NCBI RefSeq assembly: GCF_040676675.1
Contig: NZ_JBFAPK010000028.1
Span: forward strand, 55,358-119,357
Reading direction: 5' to 3'
Source: JBFAPK01 sp040676675
GTDB lineage: Bacteria > Actinomycetota > Actinomycetes > Mycobacteriales > Micromonosporaceae
Length of the DNA: 64,000 nucleotides
The notes below the pieces were generated by a model. It saw nothing but the letters and a program-made list of their open reading frames with translations, had not been told where the DNA came from and did no database searches. Each line of letters opens with the position of its first letter. Within the stretch, counting starts at the first letter, position 1. This document shows positions 25,066-33,287 of this stretch, one piece after another. The position numbers and the translations under genes were made by a program.

Positions 25066-26121
25066 TCAGTTGCAGGTGAGGTACTGGCTGTCGAACGCCT
25101 TGCGCAGTTCGTCGGTCTTGGCCTGCCGGTCGGTCTCGTAGCTCTCCACGTTCTCCTTGGTCACCACGAAGGAGCCCGAGTCGACGACCACGCCGGGCTG
25201 GCTCACGGTGCAGCCCTCGGAGAGCTTGAGCAGCGCGTACGAGCCGACGGATGCCTGCCCGACCGGGTTCTGCAGCACGGTGCCGGCGACCGAGCCGTCC
25301 CGGATGCCGGCGAGGATGGTCTGGTCGTCGTCGATCGCGATGACCTTGATCGGCAGCTTGGCCTGCTTGACCCCCTCGGCCGCGGCGACGGCCGGGTTGT
25401 AGGCGGTGTTGACGATGCCCTGGATCTGCGCGCCCTTCGCGGCGAGCAGGTCGGCGACGGCCTTCTGCGCGCTCTGCAGGTCCTTGTCGACGTCGGTGAT
25501 GGTCTGCAGCAGCTTGACCTTGCCGCCGGCCTCGTCCACCGCCTTCTGCACGCCGGCGATGCGGCGCTGGGTGTTCGAGTCGACCTTGTTGCCGGTGAGG
25601 TGGACCAGGTTGCCCTGGCCGCCCATCGCCTTGATCGCCGCCTGGCCCGCCTTGTACGCGGCCAACTCCACGTCGGTGGAGAGGCAGAAGTCGGCCTTGT
25701 TCACGTTGCCGGCCGGGCAGGACGCGAGCGAGGCGACCGGAAAGCCCTGCCGCTTGAGGTCCTCGAAGGTGGCGTTGATGTTCTCCGGGGAGACGCCGAA
25801 GATGCCGAACGCGTTGTAGCCCTGCGCGGCCAGCGACTTCAGCACGTCGTTCTGCTTGGTCTGGTCCCAGCCGGAGGTCTCGTTGAAGGTGACGTCGGCG
25901 ACGCCGAGTTCGGTCTTGGCCTTGGCGCCGGTCTCCTTCCACGGCTGGAAGTAGGGGTGCGCGCCGCCCGGAACGAGGGCGATCTTCACCTGGTCGGCCG
26001 TCCGCTTGGTAGCGCCGGCCGCTTCGTTGTCGCTCTTCTTCGTACAACCGGCGCTGGCGCCGACGGCGAACACCAGGACGGTGGCCACCGCGCCGAGCCG
26101 GACGAACGGTTTACCAGTCAT
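25066..26121 (-). CDS. Sugar-binding lipoprotein of ABC importer (fucose operon)
   Basis: 351 aa periplasmic-binding-protein-like lipoprotein. The signal peptide ends in a lipobox, GASAGC, with Cys26 as lipid anchor. The mature protein has the type I sugar-binding fold (VKIALVPGGAHPYFQPWKET, then GIFGVSPENINATF and VIAIDDDQTILAGIRDGSV). It delivers the sugar to the two RbsC-type permeases. It is the first gene of the operon; promoter and operator lie directly upstream. Conserved cysteines in SCPAGNVNKADFCL may form a disulfide. Confidence 0.92.
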   Translation of the reverse strand: MTGKPFVRLGAVATVLVFAVGASAGCTKKSDNEAAGATKRTADQVKIALVPGGAHPYFQPWKETGAKAKTELGVADVTFNETSGWDQTKQNDVLKSLAAQGYNAFGIFGVSPENINATFEDLKRQGFPVASLASCPAGNVNKADFCLSTDVELAAYKAGQAAIKAMGGQGNLVHLTGNKVDSNTQRRIAGVQKAVDEAGGKVKLLQTITDVDKDLQSAQKAVADLLAAKGAQIQGIVNTAYNPAVAAAEGVKQAKLPIKVIAIDDDQTILAGIRDGSVAGTVLQNPVGQASVGSYALLKLSEGCTVSQPGVVVDSGSFVVTKENVESYETDRQAKTDELRKAFDSQYLTCN

Positions 26122-26148
26122 GACCGCAACCTCTCGCCCGTATCATGG

Positions 26149-26160
26149 ATCCTATAGGAT
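26149..26160. promoter_or_regulatory. Perfect palindromic operator for the GntR regulator
   Basis: ATCCTATAGGAT is a perfect 12-bp palindrome of the kind bound by FCD-type GntR dimers. It lies between the leftward transport/catabolic operon and the rightward GntR gene, roughly 10 bp downstream of the predicted -10 of the operon, so bound regulator would block transcription. Confidence 0.7.
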
Positions 26161-26170
26161 GTTTCCTGAG

Positions 26171-26199
26171 TGTGTACCGTCTCACTCCGAGCGAGTCAA
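26171..26199 (-). promoter_or_regulatory. Promoter of the fucose operon
   Basis: On the minus strand TTGACT (26199-26194) is followed after 17 bp by TACACA (26176-26171), a housekeeping-sigma type promoter. Transcription would start near 26164, just before the palindromic operator. Confidence 0.5.
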
Positions 26200-26247
26200 G
26201 ACTTAACCTGCGGGAAACGAGTCCCCGACAGGGTCGAGGGAGGGTCG

Positions 26248-26916
26248 ATGACCAGCCGTGAACCCGTGCAACTGCGGCGCTCCACGCTCGGCGACGACGT
26301 GTACGAGACGCTGAAGAACCTCGTGCTGGAGCACATCCTCGCGCCCGGCGACCGGATCAACATCGACGCGCTCGCCCGGGAACTCGCCGTCTCCCCCACC
26401 CCGGTACGCGAGGCCCTCGCCCGGCTGGAGGCCGACGGGCTGGTCCGCAAGCGGCCGCTCGCCGGCTACACGGTCAGCCCCCTGCTGACCCGCGACGAGT
26501 TCTTCCAGATGTTCGAGATGCGCCTGCTGCTGGAATGCGCGGGCAGCCGGTTCGCCGCCGAGCGGGCCAGCGCCGAACACCGGGCCGCCATCACCGCCGA
26601 GGCCGCCACCCCCGTCCCGCCCGAGACCGGTACGCCGGAGGGCTGGCACGCGGCGTTCACCGCGCTCGACGCGCGCTTCCACGACCTCGTCGCCGACGCG
26701 TCCGGCAACCCCCTGCTCCGCGAGGGCCTCTACCGGCTGCACGTCCACCTGCACCTGCACCGGCGCTACTTCCCGTACGCCCAGACCGGCACCACCAGCG
26801 ACGAGCACCAGCGGGTCGCCCGCGCGATCGCGGCCGGCGACCCGGACCAGGCCGAGGCCGCCATGCGGGAGCACCTCGTCCGGGCCCGGGAGCGGCACCT
26901 GCCGGCCTTCGACTGA
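26248..26916 (+). CDS. GntR-family (FCD) transcriptional regulator
   Basis: 222 aa. The N-terminal winged helix (about 12-80) contains LARELAVSPTPVREALARLE. The FCD ligand domain (about 85-215) contains MFEMRLLLE, the metal/ligand-site DARFHDLVADASGN and the His-rich LHVHLHLHRR. GAGGGAGG lies just before the ATG at 26248, favoured over an upstream GTG. Divergent from the sugar operon; it probably represses it until a sugar acid or related ligand binds the FCD pocket. Confidence 0.9.
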   Translation: MTSREPVQLRRSTLGDDVYETLKNLVLEHILAPGDRINIDALARELAVSPTPVREALARLEADGLVRKRPLAGYTVSPLLTRDEFFQMFEMRLLLECAGSRFAAERASAEHRAAITAEAATPVPPETGTPEGWHAAFTALDARFHDLVADASGNPLLREGLYRLHVHLHLHRRYFPYAQTGTTSDEHQRVARAIAAGDPDQAEAAMREHLVRARERHLPAFD

Positions 26917-27273
26917 CCCGCCCGCCGCGCACCCCGGGGCGAAAGTCGCCCGAGGCGTTAGCGCGGGTGTCCATCCCGGGTATGAGGAAAGCGGGCCGGG
27001 TACTGTCGATCATGCTGGACCCGGTCCGGGAACCTCCGCCCTGCCGTTCCACGCCCCCGTCCCGACGCCCGACGCAGCCCGGTCGCCGCGGGCCGCCACG
27101 CCACGAGTGGCCTGCTCCGCACCCGTACCGGCCGCGTTCCGTCGTGCCGGGGCGCGCTGGCAGGCTGGTTCCCGCAGTGGTCCAGCTCCCGTGCTGGGAT
27201 CCGGTTCCCGGCTCCCACGGGTGGGGCAGTTCCCGTCGCGGGTGCAACCGTGCCGGGCCAGCAGGAGGCGCCG
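26917..27273. other. Intergenic, nothing recognised
   Basis: This 357-bp spacer between the GntR regulator and the acyltransferase has no convincing gene, RNA or symmetrical element. It includes several short GTTCCCG/CTCCCG-rich repeats without regular spacing. Confidence 0.5.
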
Positions 27274-28980
27274 ATGAACCGGGCAGCAGACGTGACCGAC
27301 GCAGCACGCCCCGGCACCGAGCTGGGACCGCCGCCGGCCCCGATCCGGGACCGCGACCGGTACCTCGACCTCTGGCGGGCGGTGGCCCTGGTACGGGTCG
27401 TCACGTACCACGTCTTCGGCTGGGTCTGGCTCACCGTGCTCTTCCCGGCGATGGGGTTGATGTTCGCGCTGGCCGGCTCGTTGATGGCGAACTCGCTGGA
27501 CCGGTCCGGCTCCCGGGCCGTGGGGCGCCGGCTGCGCCGGCTGCTCCCGCCGCTCTGGGCCTTCGGCGCGGTGACCGTCCCGCTGATGCTGCTCACCGGC
27601 TGGGGCCCGGCGCCCGGCGCCTCCCTCGGCTGGGGCGAGCTGGCCTGGTGGGTCCTCCCGGCCCGGACGCCCCCGGTGGGGAGTCAGTCCTGGGCCTGGG
27701 CGTTCAACTCGGTGCTCTGGTACATCGTCACCTACCTCTGGCTGGTCCTGCTCTCCCCGGCCCTGCTCGCCCTCTACCGGCGCTGGCCCTGGCCGACCAT
27801 CGCCGCCGCGGCGGCCCTGCCGGTGGCCTTCGTCTGCAACGTGGTCACCATCGGCGGCTACTTCAACGAGCAGGCGCTCAACATCAGCTCGTACCTGGCC
27901 TGCTGGCTGCTCGGCTTCGCCCACCACGACGGCCTGCTGCGGCGGATCCCGGCCCGCCGGTACGCGATCGGCGTCGCGGTACTCGCGGTCGCCGGCGCGA
28001 CCTGGGTGCTGGTCGCCGCCCTGCGCACCGGCACCTTCGACCTGAACCGGATCCCGGGCGGCAACACGCTCTGGTCGATGGCCTTCGTCGCCACGGTGCT
28101 GCGGGTCCGGCCCCGGCTGGAGTGGCTGGAGCGGGTCCGCCCGCTGAACCGGGCCGTCGAGCTGCTCAACGCGCGCGCCGTGACGGTCTACCTCTGGCAC
28201 CTGCCGATGGGCATGATCGCCGCCCTGCTGCTGCCCCCGCTGACCTTCCCGAACTGGATCGGCGGGATCGTCATCCGGCTGGCCGGGGTCTGGCTGCTCA
28301 CCATCGTGGCCGTCGCGATCTTCGGGTGGGTCGAGGACATCGCCGCCCGCCGCACCGCCGCGCTCGTACCGCCCCCGCTCGGCCGCCGGTCCGCCGCCCC
28401 CGCGGCCACGCCCCGGCCCGCCGCGGCGAGGCCGCCCGGCAACCGCTGGCACCGGCTCATGGTCACCACGGTCGCCGCCCTCGCGGTCGGCCTGGTCACC
28501 ACCGCCTTCAACGTCTCGCTCACGCCGACCCTCAGTCGGGACCGGCAGCCGCAGCACGAGGTGACGCACTACCTCTCGGACCTGCTGCTGGTCCTCGACG
28601 GGGCGGCCGAGCCGGTGCCGGCGCAGCGCGACGCCGACGTCCTGCCCGGCACGGTCACCGTCGACGGCGAGATCTATCCCCGCGCCGTGGTCACCGCGGC
28701 GCCGAGCCGGCTGCGGGTGGACCCGCCCGCCGGCTGCGACCAGTTCCACGCGGTCATCAAGGTCGGCGACGGTGGCGGCGGCGCCGACGCGGACGAGGTG
28801 ACCTTCTCGGTACGCGCCGACGAGCGGACGGTCTTCGACTCGGGGGCGCGTACCCGGGCCAGCGAGGCGGAGCAGATCGACGTCGACATCGCCGCGGCGC
28901 GCACCGTCGACCTGGTCACCACCGGCCCGGCACGCAGCTCCGCGATCTGGGCCGACGCCCGCTTCGACTGCTCGCCGTAG
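27274..28980 (+). CDS. Membrane acyltransferase (family 3) fused to an NPCBM-like domain
   Basis: 568 aa. Residues about 20-345 form a polytopic acyltransferase-3 domain: RDRYLDLWRAVALVRVVTYH at the start and ARAVTVYLWHLPMGM near the end of the helices. After a Pro/Ala linker and another membrane helix (VTTVAALAVGLVTTAF), an extracytoplasmic region from about 425 to 568 has VTHYLSDLLLV, GTVTVDGEIYPRAVVTAAPS, CDQFHAVIKVGD and IWADARFDC, matching NPCBM/NEW2 carbohydrate-binding domains. The likely job is acetylation of a cell-surface or secreted glycan that the domain recognises. ATG with AGGAGG upstream; an upstream in-frame ATG is less likely. Fusion of these two domains is uncommon. Confidence 0.82.
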   Translation: MNRAADVTDAARPGTELGPPPAPIRDRDRYLDLWRAVALVRVVTYHVFGWVWLTVLFPAMGLMFALAGSLMANSLDRSGSRAVGRRLRRLLPPLWAFGAVTVPLMLLTGWGPAPGASLGWGELAWWVLPARTPPVGSQSWAWAFNSVLWYIVTYLWLVLLSPALLALYRRWPWPTIAAAAALPVAFVCNVVTIGGYFNEQALNISSYLACWLLGFAHHDGLLRRIPARRYAIGVAVLAVAGATWVLVAALRTGTFDLNRIPGGNTLWSMAFVATVLRVRPRLEWLERVRPLNRAVELLNARAVTVYLWHLPMGMIAALLLPPLTFPNWIGGIVIRLAGVWLLTIVAVAIFGWVEDIAARRTAALVPPPLGRRSAAPAATPRPAAARPPGNRWHRLMVTTVAALAVGLVTTAFNVSLTPTLSRDRQPQHEVTHYLSDLLLVLDGAAEPVPAQRDADVLPGTVTVDGEIYPRAVVTAAPSRLRVDPPAGCDQFHAVIKVGDGGGGADADEVTFSVRADERTVFDSGARTRASEAEQIDVDIAAARTVDLVTTGPARSSAIWADARFDCSP

Positions 28981-29081
28981 GCAGCATTGCCAACGGCTAT
29001 CGAGACCCGGCGGACCGCGATGCCCGGCGCCCCGCCTACGCTCGGTCCCCGGTCGGGAAGGTTCGCCGAGAGGAGCGCGGG

Positions 29082-30182
29082 ATGCAGGCAGTGATCCGGA
29101 GCTGGACGCGGGGTCGCCTCCAGGAGCTGCTCGGGGTGCGGTACCCGGTCGTGCAGGGACCGTTCGGGGCCGGGCCCTCCACGGTCGAGCTGACCGCGGC
29201 CGTCTCCAACGCCGGCGGCCTCGGCTCGTACGGCGCGCACGCGCTCGCCCCGGACCGGCTCGCGCCGCTGGTCGCGCAGCTGCGGGCGGCCACGTCCCGG
29301 CCGTTCGCGGTCAACCTCTGGCTCCCCCAGCCGGGCGAGGTGGACCTGCGGATCTCCGACGCCGAGCTGGCGCGGCACCTCGCACCGCTGCGGCCGTACC
29401 TGGCCGAGGTCGGGCTCCCCGAGCCGACCCGGGCGGACCTGGTACGCCCCGACTACCACGCCCAGATCGAGGTGCTGCTCGCGGCGGAACCGCCGGTCAT
29501 CAGCTTCACGATGGGGGTGCCCGAACCCGCCGTGTTGGCCGAGGCACGCCGCCGGGGCATCGTCACCTTCGGCAACGCGGCCACGGTCGACGAGGCGGTC
29601 GCCCTGGCCGAGGCCGGGGTCGACGCGGTGGTCGCCTCGGGCAGCGACGCGGGCGGCCACCGAGGGTCCTTCCTGGGCCCGGCCGAGGAGTCGATGGTCG
29701 GCACGTTCTCGCTGGTCCCGCAGGTGGCCGACGCGGTGCCGGTACCGGTCGTCGCGGCCGGCGGCGTCGCCGACGCCCGGGGCGTGGTCGCCGCCCTGGC
29801 CCTGGGCGCCGACGCGGTGCAGATCGGCACCGGCTTCCTGATCACCGAGAAGTCGGGCGCGAGCCCCGCCCACAAGCGGGCACTGGCCGGCCCGGCGGCC
29901 CGGGCCACGGTCCTCACCCGCGCCTTCTCCGGCCGGTACGCCCGGGGCATCCCGAACCGGCTCCAGCGGGAGCTGGACGCCTTGCCGGAGCCGGTGCCGG
30001 GGTACCCGCTGCAGAACCTGCTCACCCAGGCCCTCCGCCGTACCGCCAACGAGCGCGGCCTGCCCGACCTCATCCACCTCTGGTCCGGGCAGGCGGCGCC
30101 GCTGGCCGTCGCGCGTCCCGCCGCCGACTACCTGGCGAGCCTCGTCGCGGACGTCCGTACGCTGCTCGGCATCGACGGCTGA
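29082..30182 (+). CDS. Nitronate monooxygenase-family flavoprotein
   Basis: 366 aa FMN-dependent TIM barrel. VVQGPFGAGPS near the N-terminus and VVASGSDAGGHRG around 183-195 are the FMN-phosphate and catalytic-loop motifs of the 2-nitropropane dioxygenase family. PVVAAGGVADARGVVAALALG around 223-243 is the second phosphate-binding strand. It would detoxify alkyl nitronates such as propionate 3-nitronate, although many members have other roles. GAGAGGAG precedes the ATG. No operon partner. Confidence 0.85.
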   Translation: MQAVIRSWTRGRLQELLGVRYPVVQGPFGAGPSTVELTAAVSNAGGLGSYGAHALAPDRLAPLVAQLRAATSRPFAVNLWLPQPGEVDLRISDAELARHLAPLRPYLAEVGLPEPTRADLVRPDYHAQIEVLLAAEPPVISFTMGVPEPAVLAEARRRGIVTFGNAATVDEAVALAEAGVDAVVASGSDAGGHRGSFLGPAEESMVGTFSLVPQVADAVPVPVVAAGGVADARGVVAALALGADAVQIGTGFLITEKSGASPAHKRALAGPAARATVLTRAFSGRYARGIPNRLQRELDALPEPVPGYPLQNLLTQALRRTANERGLPDLIHLWSGQAAPLAVARPAADYLASLVADVRTLLGIDG

Positions 30183-30185
30183 CGC

Positions 30186-30200
30186 GACCGCCGGGCGGTC
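30186..30200. terminator. Hairpin between convergent genes
   Basis: GACCGCC-G-GGCGGTC is a perfect 7-bp inverted repeat lying between the ends of the nitronate monooxygenase and DUF5709 genes, overlapping the latter's stop codon. A likely bidirectional terminator. Confidence 0.5.
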
Positions 30201-30612
30201 AGGGCTCGACGATGTGCATGGCGGCCTCCTCGGCGGAGGCCGCGCCGCCGTCGATGCCGACGTCGTAGCCGACCGAGTCCGCCTCGGTGTCCTCGCCGAA
30301 GCCCTCGTCCGGGGCGATCAGCCGGCCCGCCCGCCGGTCACCGACCTGGTCGGCCGCGTAGAACTCGCCGGACTCGCTGAGCGTCTCGTCGCGCGGGAGG
30401 GCCTGGTCCGGCACCTCCTGGCGGATCCGCTCGTCCAGCGTCTCGCCCCGCAGGGCCTCCTCCGCGGTGACCCCGAAGGCCGTGACGCCCCGGTACCTCT
30501 CCGGCGGCGAGTAGCCCTCGTCGAGCGCGTCGTCGAGGCCGCGATCGTCGAGCGTGTCGCCGGCCGCCAACTGCCCCTCGTCGTGCGGGCCCCACATATC
30601 CTGCTTGTCCAT
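30199..30612 (-). CDS. DUF5709-family protein
   Basis: 137 aa, very acidic, with no hydrophobic segment. The start MDKQDMWGPHDEGQLAAGDT, repeated Asp/Glu-rich DTLDDRGLDDALDEGYSPPE and DERIRQEVPDQ, and the R-A-G-R-L-I-A-P-DEG motif near 95-105 are characteristic of actinobacterial DUF5709 proteins. Function is unknown; the charge suggests a soluble, possibly stress-related cytoplasmic protein. ATG start; the end overlaps a hairpin shared with the convergent gene. Confidence 0.8.
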   Translation of the reverse strand: MDKQDMWGPHDEGQLAAGDTLDDRGLDDALDEGYSPPERYRGVTAFGVTAEEALRGETLDERIRQEVPDQALPRDETLSESGEFYAADQVGDRRAGRLIAPDEGFGEDTEADSVGYDVGIDGGAASAEEAAMHIVEP

Positions 30613-30770
30613 CTCCGTCTCCTCTGACCGAACCCGGCCGGCGGACCGCGCCCCCCGGCATCAAGCCGATCAGTGCAGCTTAGGCCGTATGCCGGCACGG
30701 CCGATCCACCGCCGGCCGGGCGGTGCCGGGCGATCGAGCAGCCCCGATGGACGCGCCGGGAGCGCAACGG

Positions 30771-30799
30771 TTGACGTCGATCTGATGGCGTGACAGAGT
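30771..30799 (+). promoter_or_regulatory. Promoter for the ThuA/DUF1080 gene
   Basis: TTGACG (30771-30776), a 17-bp spacer and CAGAGT (30794-30799). CAACGGTTG (30765-30773), a short palindrome of LacI-operator style, overlaps the -35 box. The predicted leader is about 200 nt. Confidence 0.45.
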
Positions 30800-30897
30800 G
30801 CGGCCCAACGGCGGGTCGCTCCATCGACGCCCGCCGAACAGATGGTGCGGCGGCGCGCTCCTGACCGGTCCCCGAGGGAGCCCCATGCCCCGATCCG

Positions 30898-30942
<45 letters not shown>

Positions 30943-31007
30943 GGCAGCCATCCGCCACCGGCCGGTGCCGGCGCGCCCGGTCCCGTCCCCCGCGAAAGGA
31001 GTTCTCC

Positions 31008-32711
31008 GTGCGCGCGTACCTCCGGGCCGCCCTGGCCCTCGCGATCACCGCGATGGCGGCGGCCGTCGCGCTGCCGACCGCCGCCACGGCCGCACCGCTC
31101 ACCAAGATCCTCGTCTTCTCGAAGACCGCCGGCTTCCGGCACTCGTCGATCCCGACCGGCATCGCCGCCATTCGGCAGCTCGGCACCGCCAACGGCTTCG
31201 CCGTGGACGCGACCGAGGACGCCGCCGCCTTCACCACCGGCAACCTGGCCCAGTACCAGGCCGTGGTGTGGCTGTCGACCACCGGCGACGTGCTCAACGA
31301 CGCCCAGCAGGCCGCGTTCCAGTCGTACATCGCGGCCGGGGGCGGCTACGTCGGGGTGCACGCCGCCGCCGACACCGAGTACAGCTGGCCGTGGTACGGC
31401 GGGCTGGTGGGCGCCTGGTTCGCCTCGCACCCGGCCATCCAGCAGGCCACGTTGCGGATCGAGGACCGGGCCAACCCCTCCACGGCGCACCTCGGGCCGA
31501 CCTGGACCCGTACCGACGAGTGGTACAACTACCGCACCAATCCCCGTACCAACGTGCGGGTGCTGGCCAGTCTCGACGAGTCGTCGTACTCGGGCGGCAG
31601 CATGGGCGACCACCCGATCACCTGGTGCCAGAACTACGGCGGCGGGCGGTCCTGGTACACCGGGCTCGGCCACACCGAGGAGTCGTACGCCGATCCGAAC
31701 TTCACCCGGATGCTGCTCGGCGGCATCCAGGTGGCCGCCGGGGCGCGCGGCGCCGACTGCCGGCCGGAGTCGGGCTACACGCCGCTGTTCGACGGCACGC
31801 AGGCCAGCCTGAACAGCTGGCGGCAGGCCGGACCGGGCGGCTTCACGCTGGCCGGCGGCACGCTGACCTCGTTCGGCGGGATGGGGCTGCTCTGGTACCC
31901 GGTCCGCACGTTCAGCGACTACTCGCTCAAGGTCGACTGGATGATGCCCGGCGACGACAACGGCGGCGTCTTCATCGGCTTCCCGGACCCGCAGGGCGAC
32001 CCGTGGCGGCCGGTCGACCAGGGCCACGAGATCCAGATCGACGCGACCGACGCCGACCCGACCCGTACCACCGGCAGCGTCTACAGCTTCCGGGCGCCCG
32101 ACGCGGCGCTGCGGGCCGCCGCGCTCAACCCGCCGGGCTCGTGGAACAGCTACGAGATCGCGGTCACCGGGCAGCGGGTCGAGGTCTACCTCAACGGCGT
32201 GAAGATCAACGACTACACCAGCTCGCGGGCGATCGCGAACGGCTACCTCGGCGTACAGAACGACGGCGACGGGGCGGACATCAACTACCGCAACATCAGG
32301 ATCAAGGCCGGCGGCGTGGCCACCCGGGACCTCGCCCGAGGTCGTCCGGCGACCGCCTCCGGCGTGGAGACCGGCAGCCAGCACGTGCCGGGCAACGCGG
32401 TCGACGGCAACGCGTCGACCCGCTGGAGCAGCCTCTACGCCGACCCGCAGTGGATCACTGTCGACCTCGGGGCCACTTACACCCTCAACCGGGTACGCCT
32501 CACCTGGGAGACCGCCTACGGCCGGGCGTACCAGATCCAGACCTCGCCGGACAACGCCACCTGGACCACCCGGTACTCCACCAGCGCCGGTGACGGCGGC
32601 ACCGACGACGTCGCGATCACCGGCACCGGCCGGTACCTGCGCGTCTACGGCACCCAGCGCGCCACCCAGTGGGGCTACTCGCTGTGGAACCTGGAGGTCT
32701 TCGGCAGCTGA
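31008..32711 (+). CDS. Secreted ThuA / DUF1080 / discoidin-domain protein
   Basis: 567 aa. The GTG start with AAAGGAG upstream gives a Sec signal peptide VRAYLRAALALAITAMAAAV ending near ATAA. Residues about 28-245 are a ThuA-like class I glutamine-amidotransferase fold (KILVFSKTAGFRHSSI, GGGYVGVHAAADTEYSW). Residues 255-440 are a DUF1080/3-keto-disaccharide-hydrolase domain (DDNGGVFIGFPDP, GHEIQIDATDAD). Residues 445-567 are an F5/8-type discoidin domain (AVDGNASTRWSSLYADPQWI) for glycan binding. It should act outside the cell on (keto-)glycosides or bound polymers. The PQQ-type sugar dehydrogenase nearby is often found fused to ThuA in other actinomycetes. Confidence 0.88.
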   Translation: MRAYLRAALALAITAMAAAVALPTAATAAPLTKILVFSKTAGFRHSSIPTGIAAIRQLGTANGFAVDATEDAAAFTTGNLAQYQAVVWLSTTGDVLNDAQQAAFQSYIAAGGGYVGVHAAADTEYSWPWYGGLVGAWFASHPAIQQATLRIEDRANPSTAHLGPTWTRTDEWYNYRTNPRTNVRVLASLDESSYSGGSMGDHPITWCQNYGGGRSWYTGLGHTEESYADPNFTRMLLGGIQVAAGARGADCRPESGYTPLFDGTQASLNSWRQAGPGGFTLAGGTLTSFGGMGLLWYPVRTFSDYSLKVDWMMPGDDNGGVFIGFPDPQGDPWRPVDQGHEIQIDATDADPTRTTGSVYSFRAPDAALRAAALNPPGSWNSYEIAVTGQRVEVYLNGVKINDYTSSRAIANGYLGVQNDGDGADINYRNIRIKAGGVATRDLARGRPATASGVETGSQHVPGNAVDGNASTRWSSLYADPQWITVDLGATYTLNRVRLTWETAYGRAYQIQTSPDNATWTTRYSTSAGDGGTDDVAITGTGRYLRVYGTQRATQWGYSLWNLEVFGS

Positions 32712-32857
32712 ACACCCTCCGCCCCGTACCGCCCCCGTCCGCGACGCCGCGAACGGGGCGGTACGGCGCCCGGTGCCCGGCCCTCGCTCCCGCGGAGCGC
32801 CGCCTTCGCCCGCGCTGGCTCGTTGAGTGCAGTGATCAGCGAGACGAGGGGAACGCG

Positions 32858-33160
32858 GTGACCGCATCGGGCTCCGGGTCGGTCGGCGACCCGCCCAGCG
32901 GGCGGCTCATCCGCGCGGAGGCCAACTGGCAGCGCGCCACCTTCCTGGAACTCTTCTTCGACCTCGTCTTCGTCTTCGCGCTCAACCAGGTGAGCAGGCG
33001 GCTGGTCGGCGACTTCGGCGACGGCGGCCGGCTCGGGTTCGGCGAGGCCGGGATGACCTTCCTGCTGTTCCTGGTGCTCTGGGCGCTGTGGCTGTCGACC
33101 GTCCAGCTGACCAGCCGGATAAATCCCGACTCACCGCCGGTGCAGATCGGCATCGCCGGC
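32858..33160 (+). pseudogene. Truncated ltrA (low-temperature requirement protein A)
   Basis: The first 100 residues fit LtrA: NWQRATFLELFFDLVFVFAL, then a second helix FLLFLVLWALWLSTVQLTSR. The family normally has about 360-400 aa and ten or more helices. Here similarity stops near 33160, and the frame continues into Arg-rich nonsense and through a long inverted repeat (33213-33272). The remaining helices are not found downstream, so the gene is a 5' fragment. The start (GTG 32858 after GAGGGGAACGCG) is intact. Confidence 0.75.
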
Positions 33161-33212
33161 ACGGACGCCTGGCACGCCCGGGGCCGGCCGCCCACCCGGG
33201 CGCGAGATCCAC

Positions 33213-33272
33213 ACAAATACCGAGAAAGAGGGGCTATCCCGCGCGTGGTAGCCACTCTTTCTCGGTATTTGT
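33213..33272. repeat. Long inverted repeat, AT-rich relative to surroundings (possible MITE/REP)
   Basis: Arms of 24 bp (33213-33236 and 33249-33272) begin ACAAATACCGAGAAAGAG and match at 23 of 24 positions, with a 12-nt loop. The arms are markedly AT-richer than anything nearby. It sits about 50 bp after the point where ltrA similarity ends and before the DUF1275 stop. No transposase is present. Confidence 0.85.
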
Positions 33273-33287
33273 CGGGTCGGGCTGACG

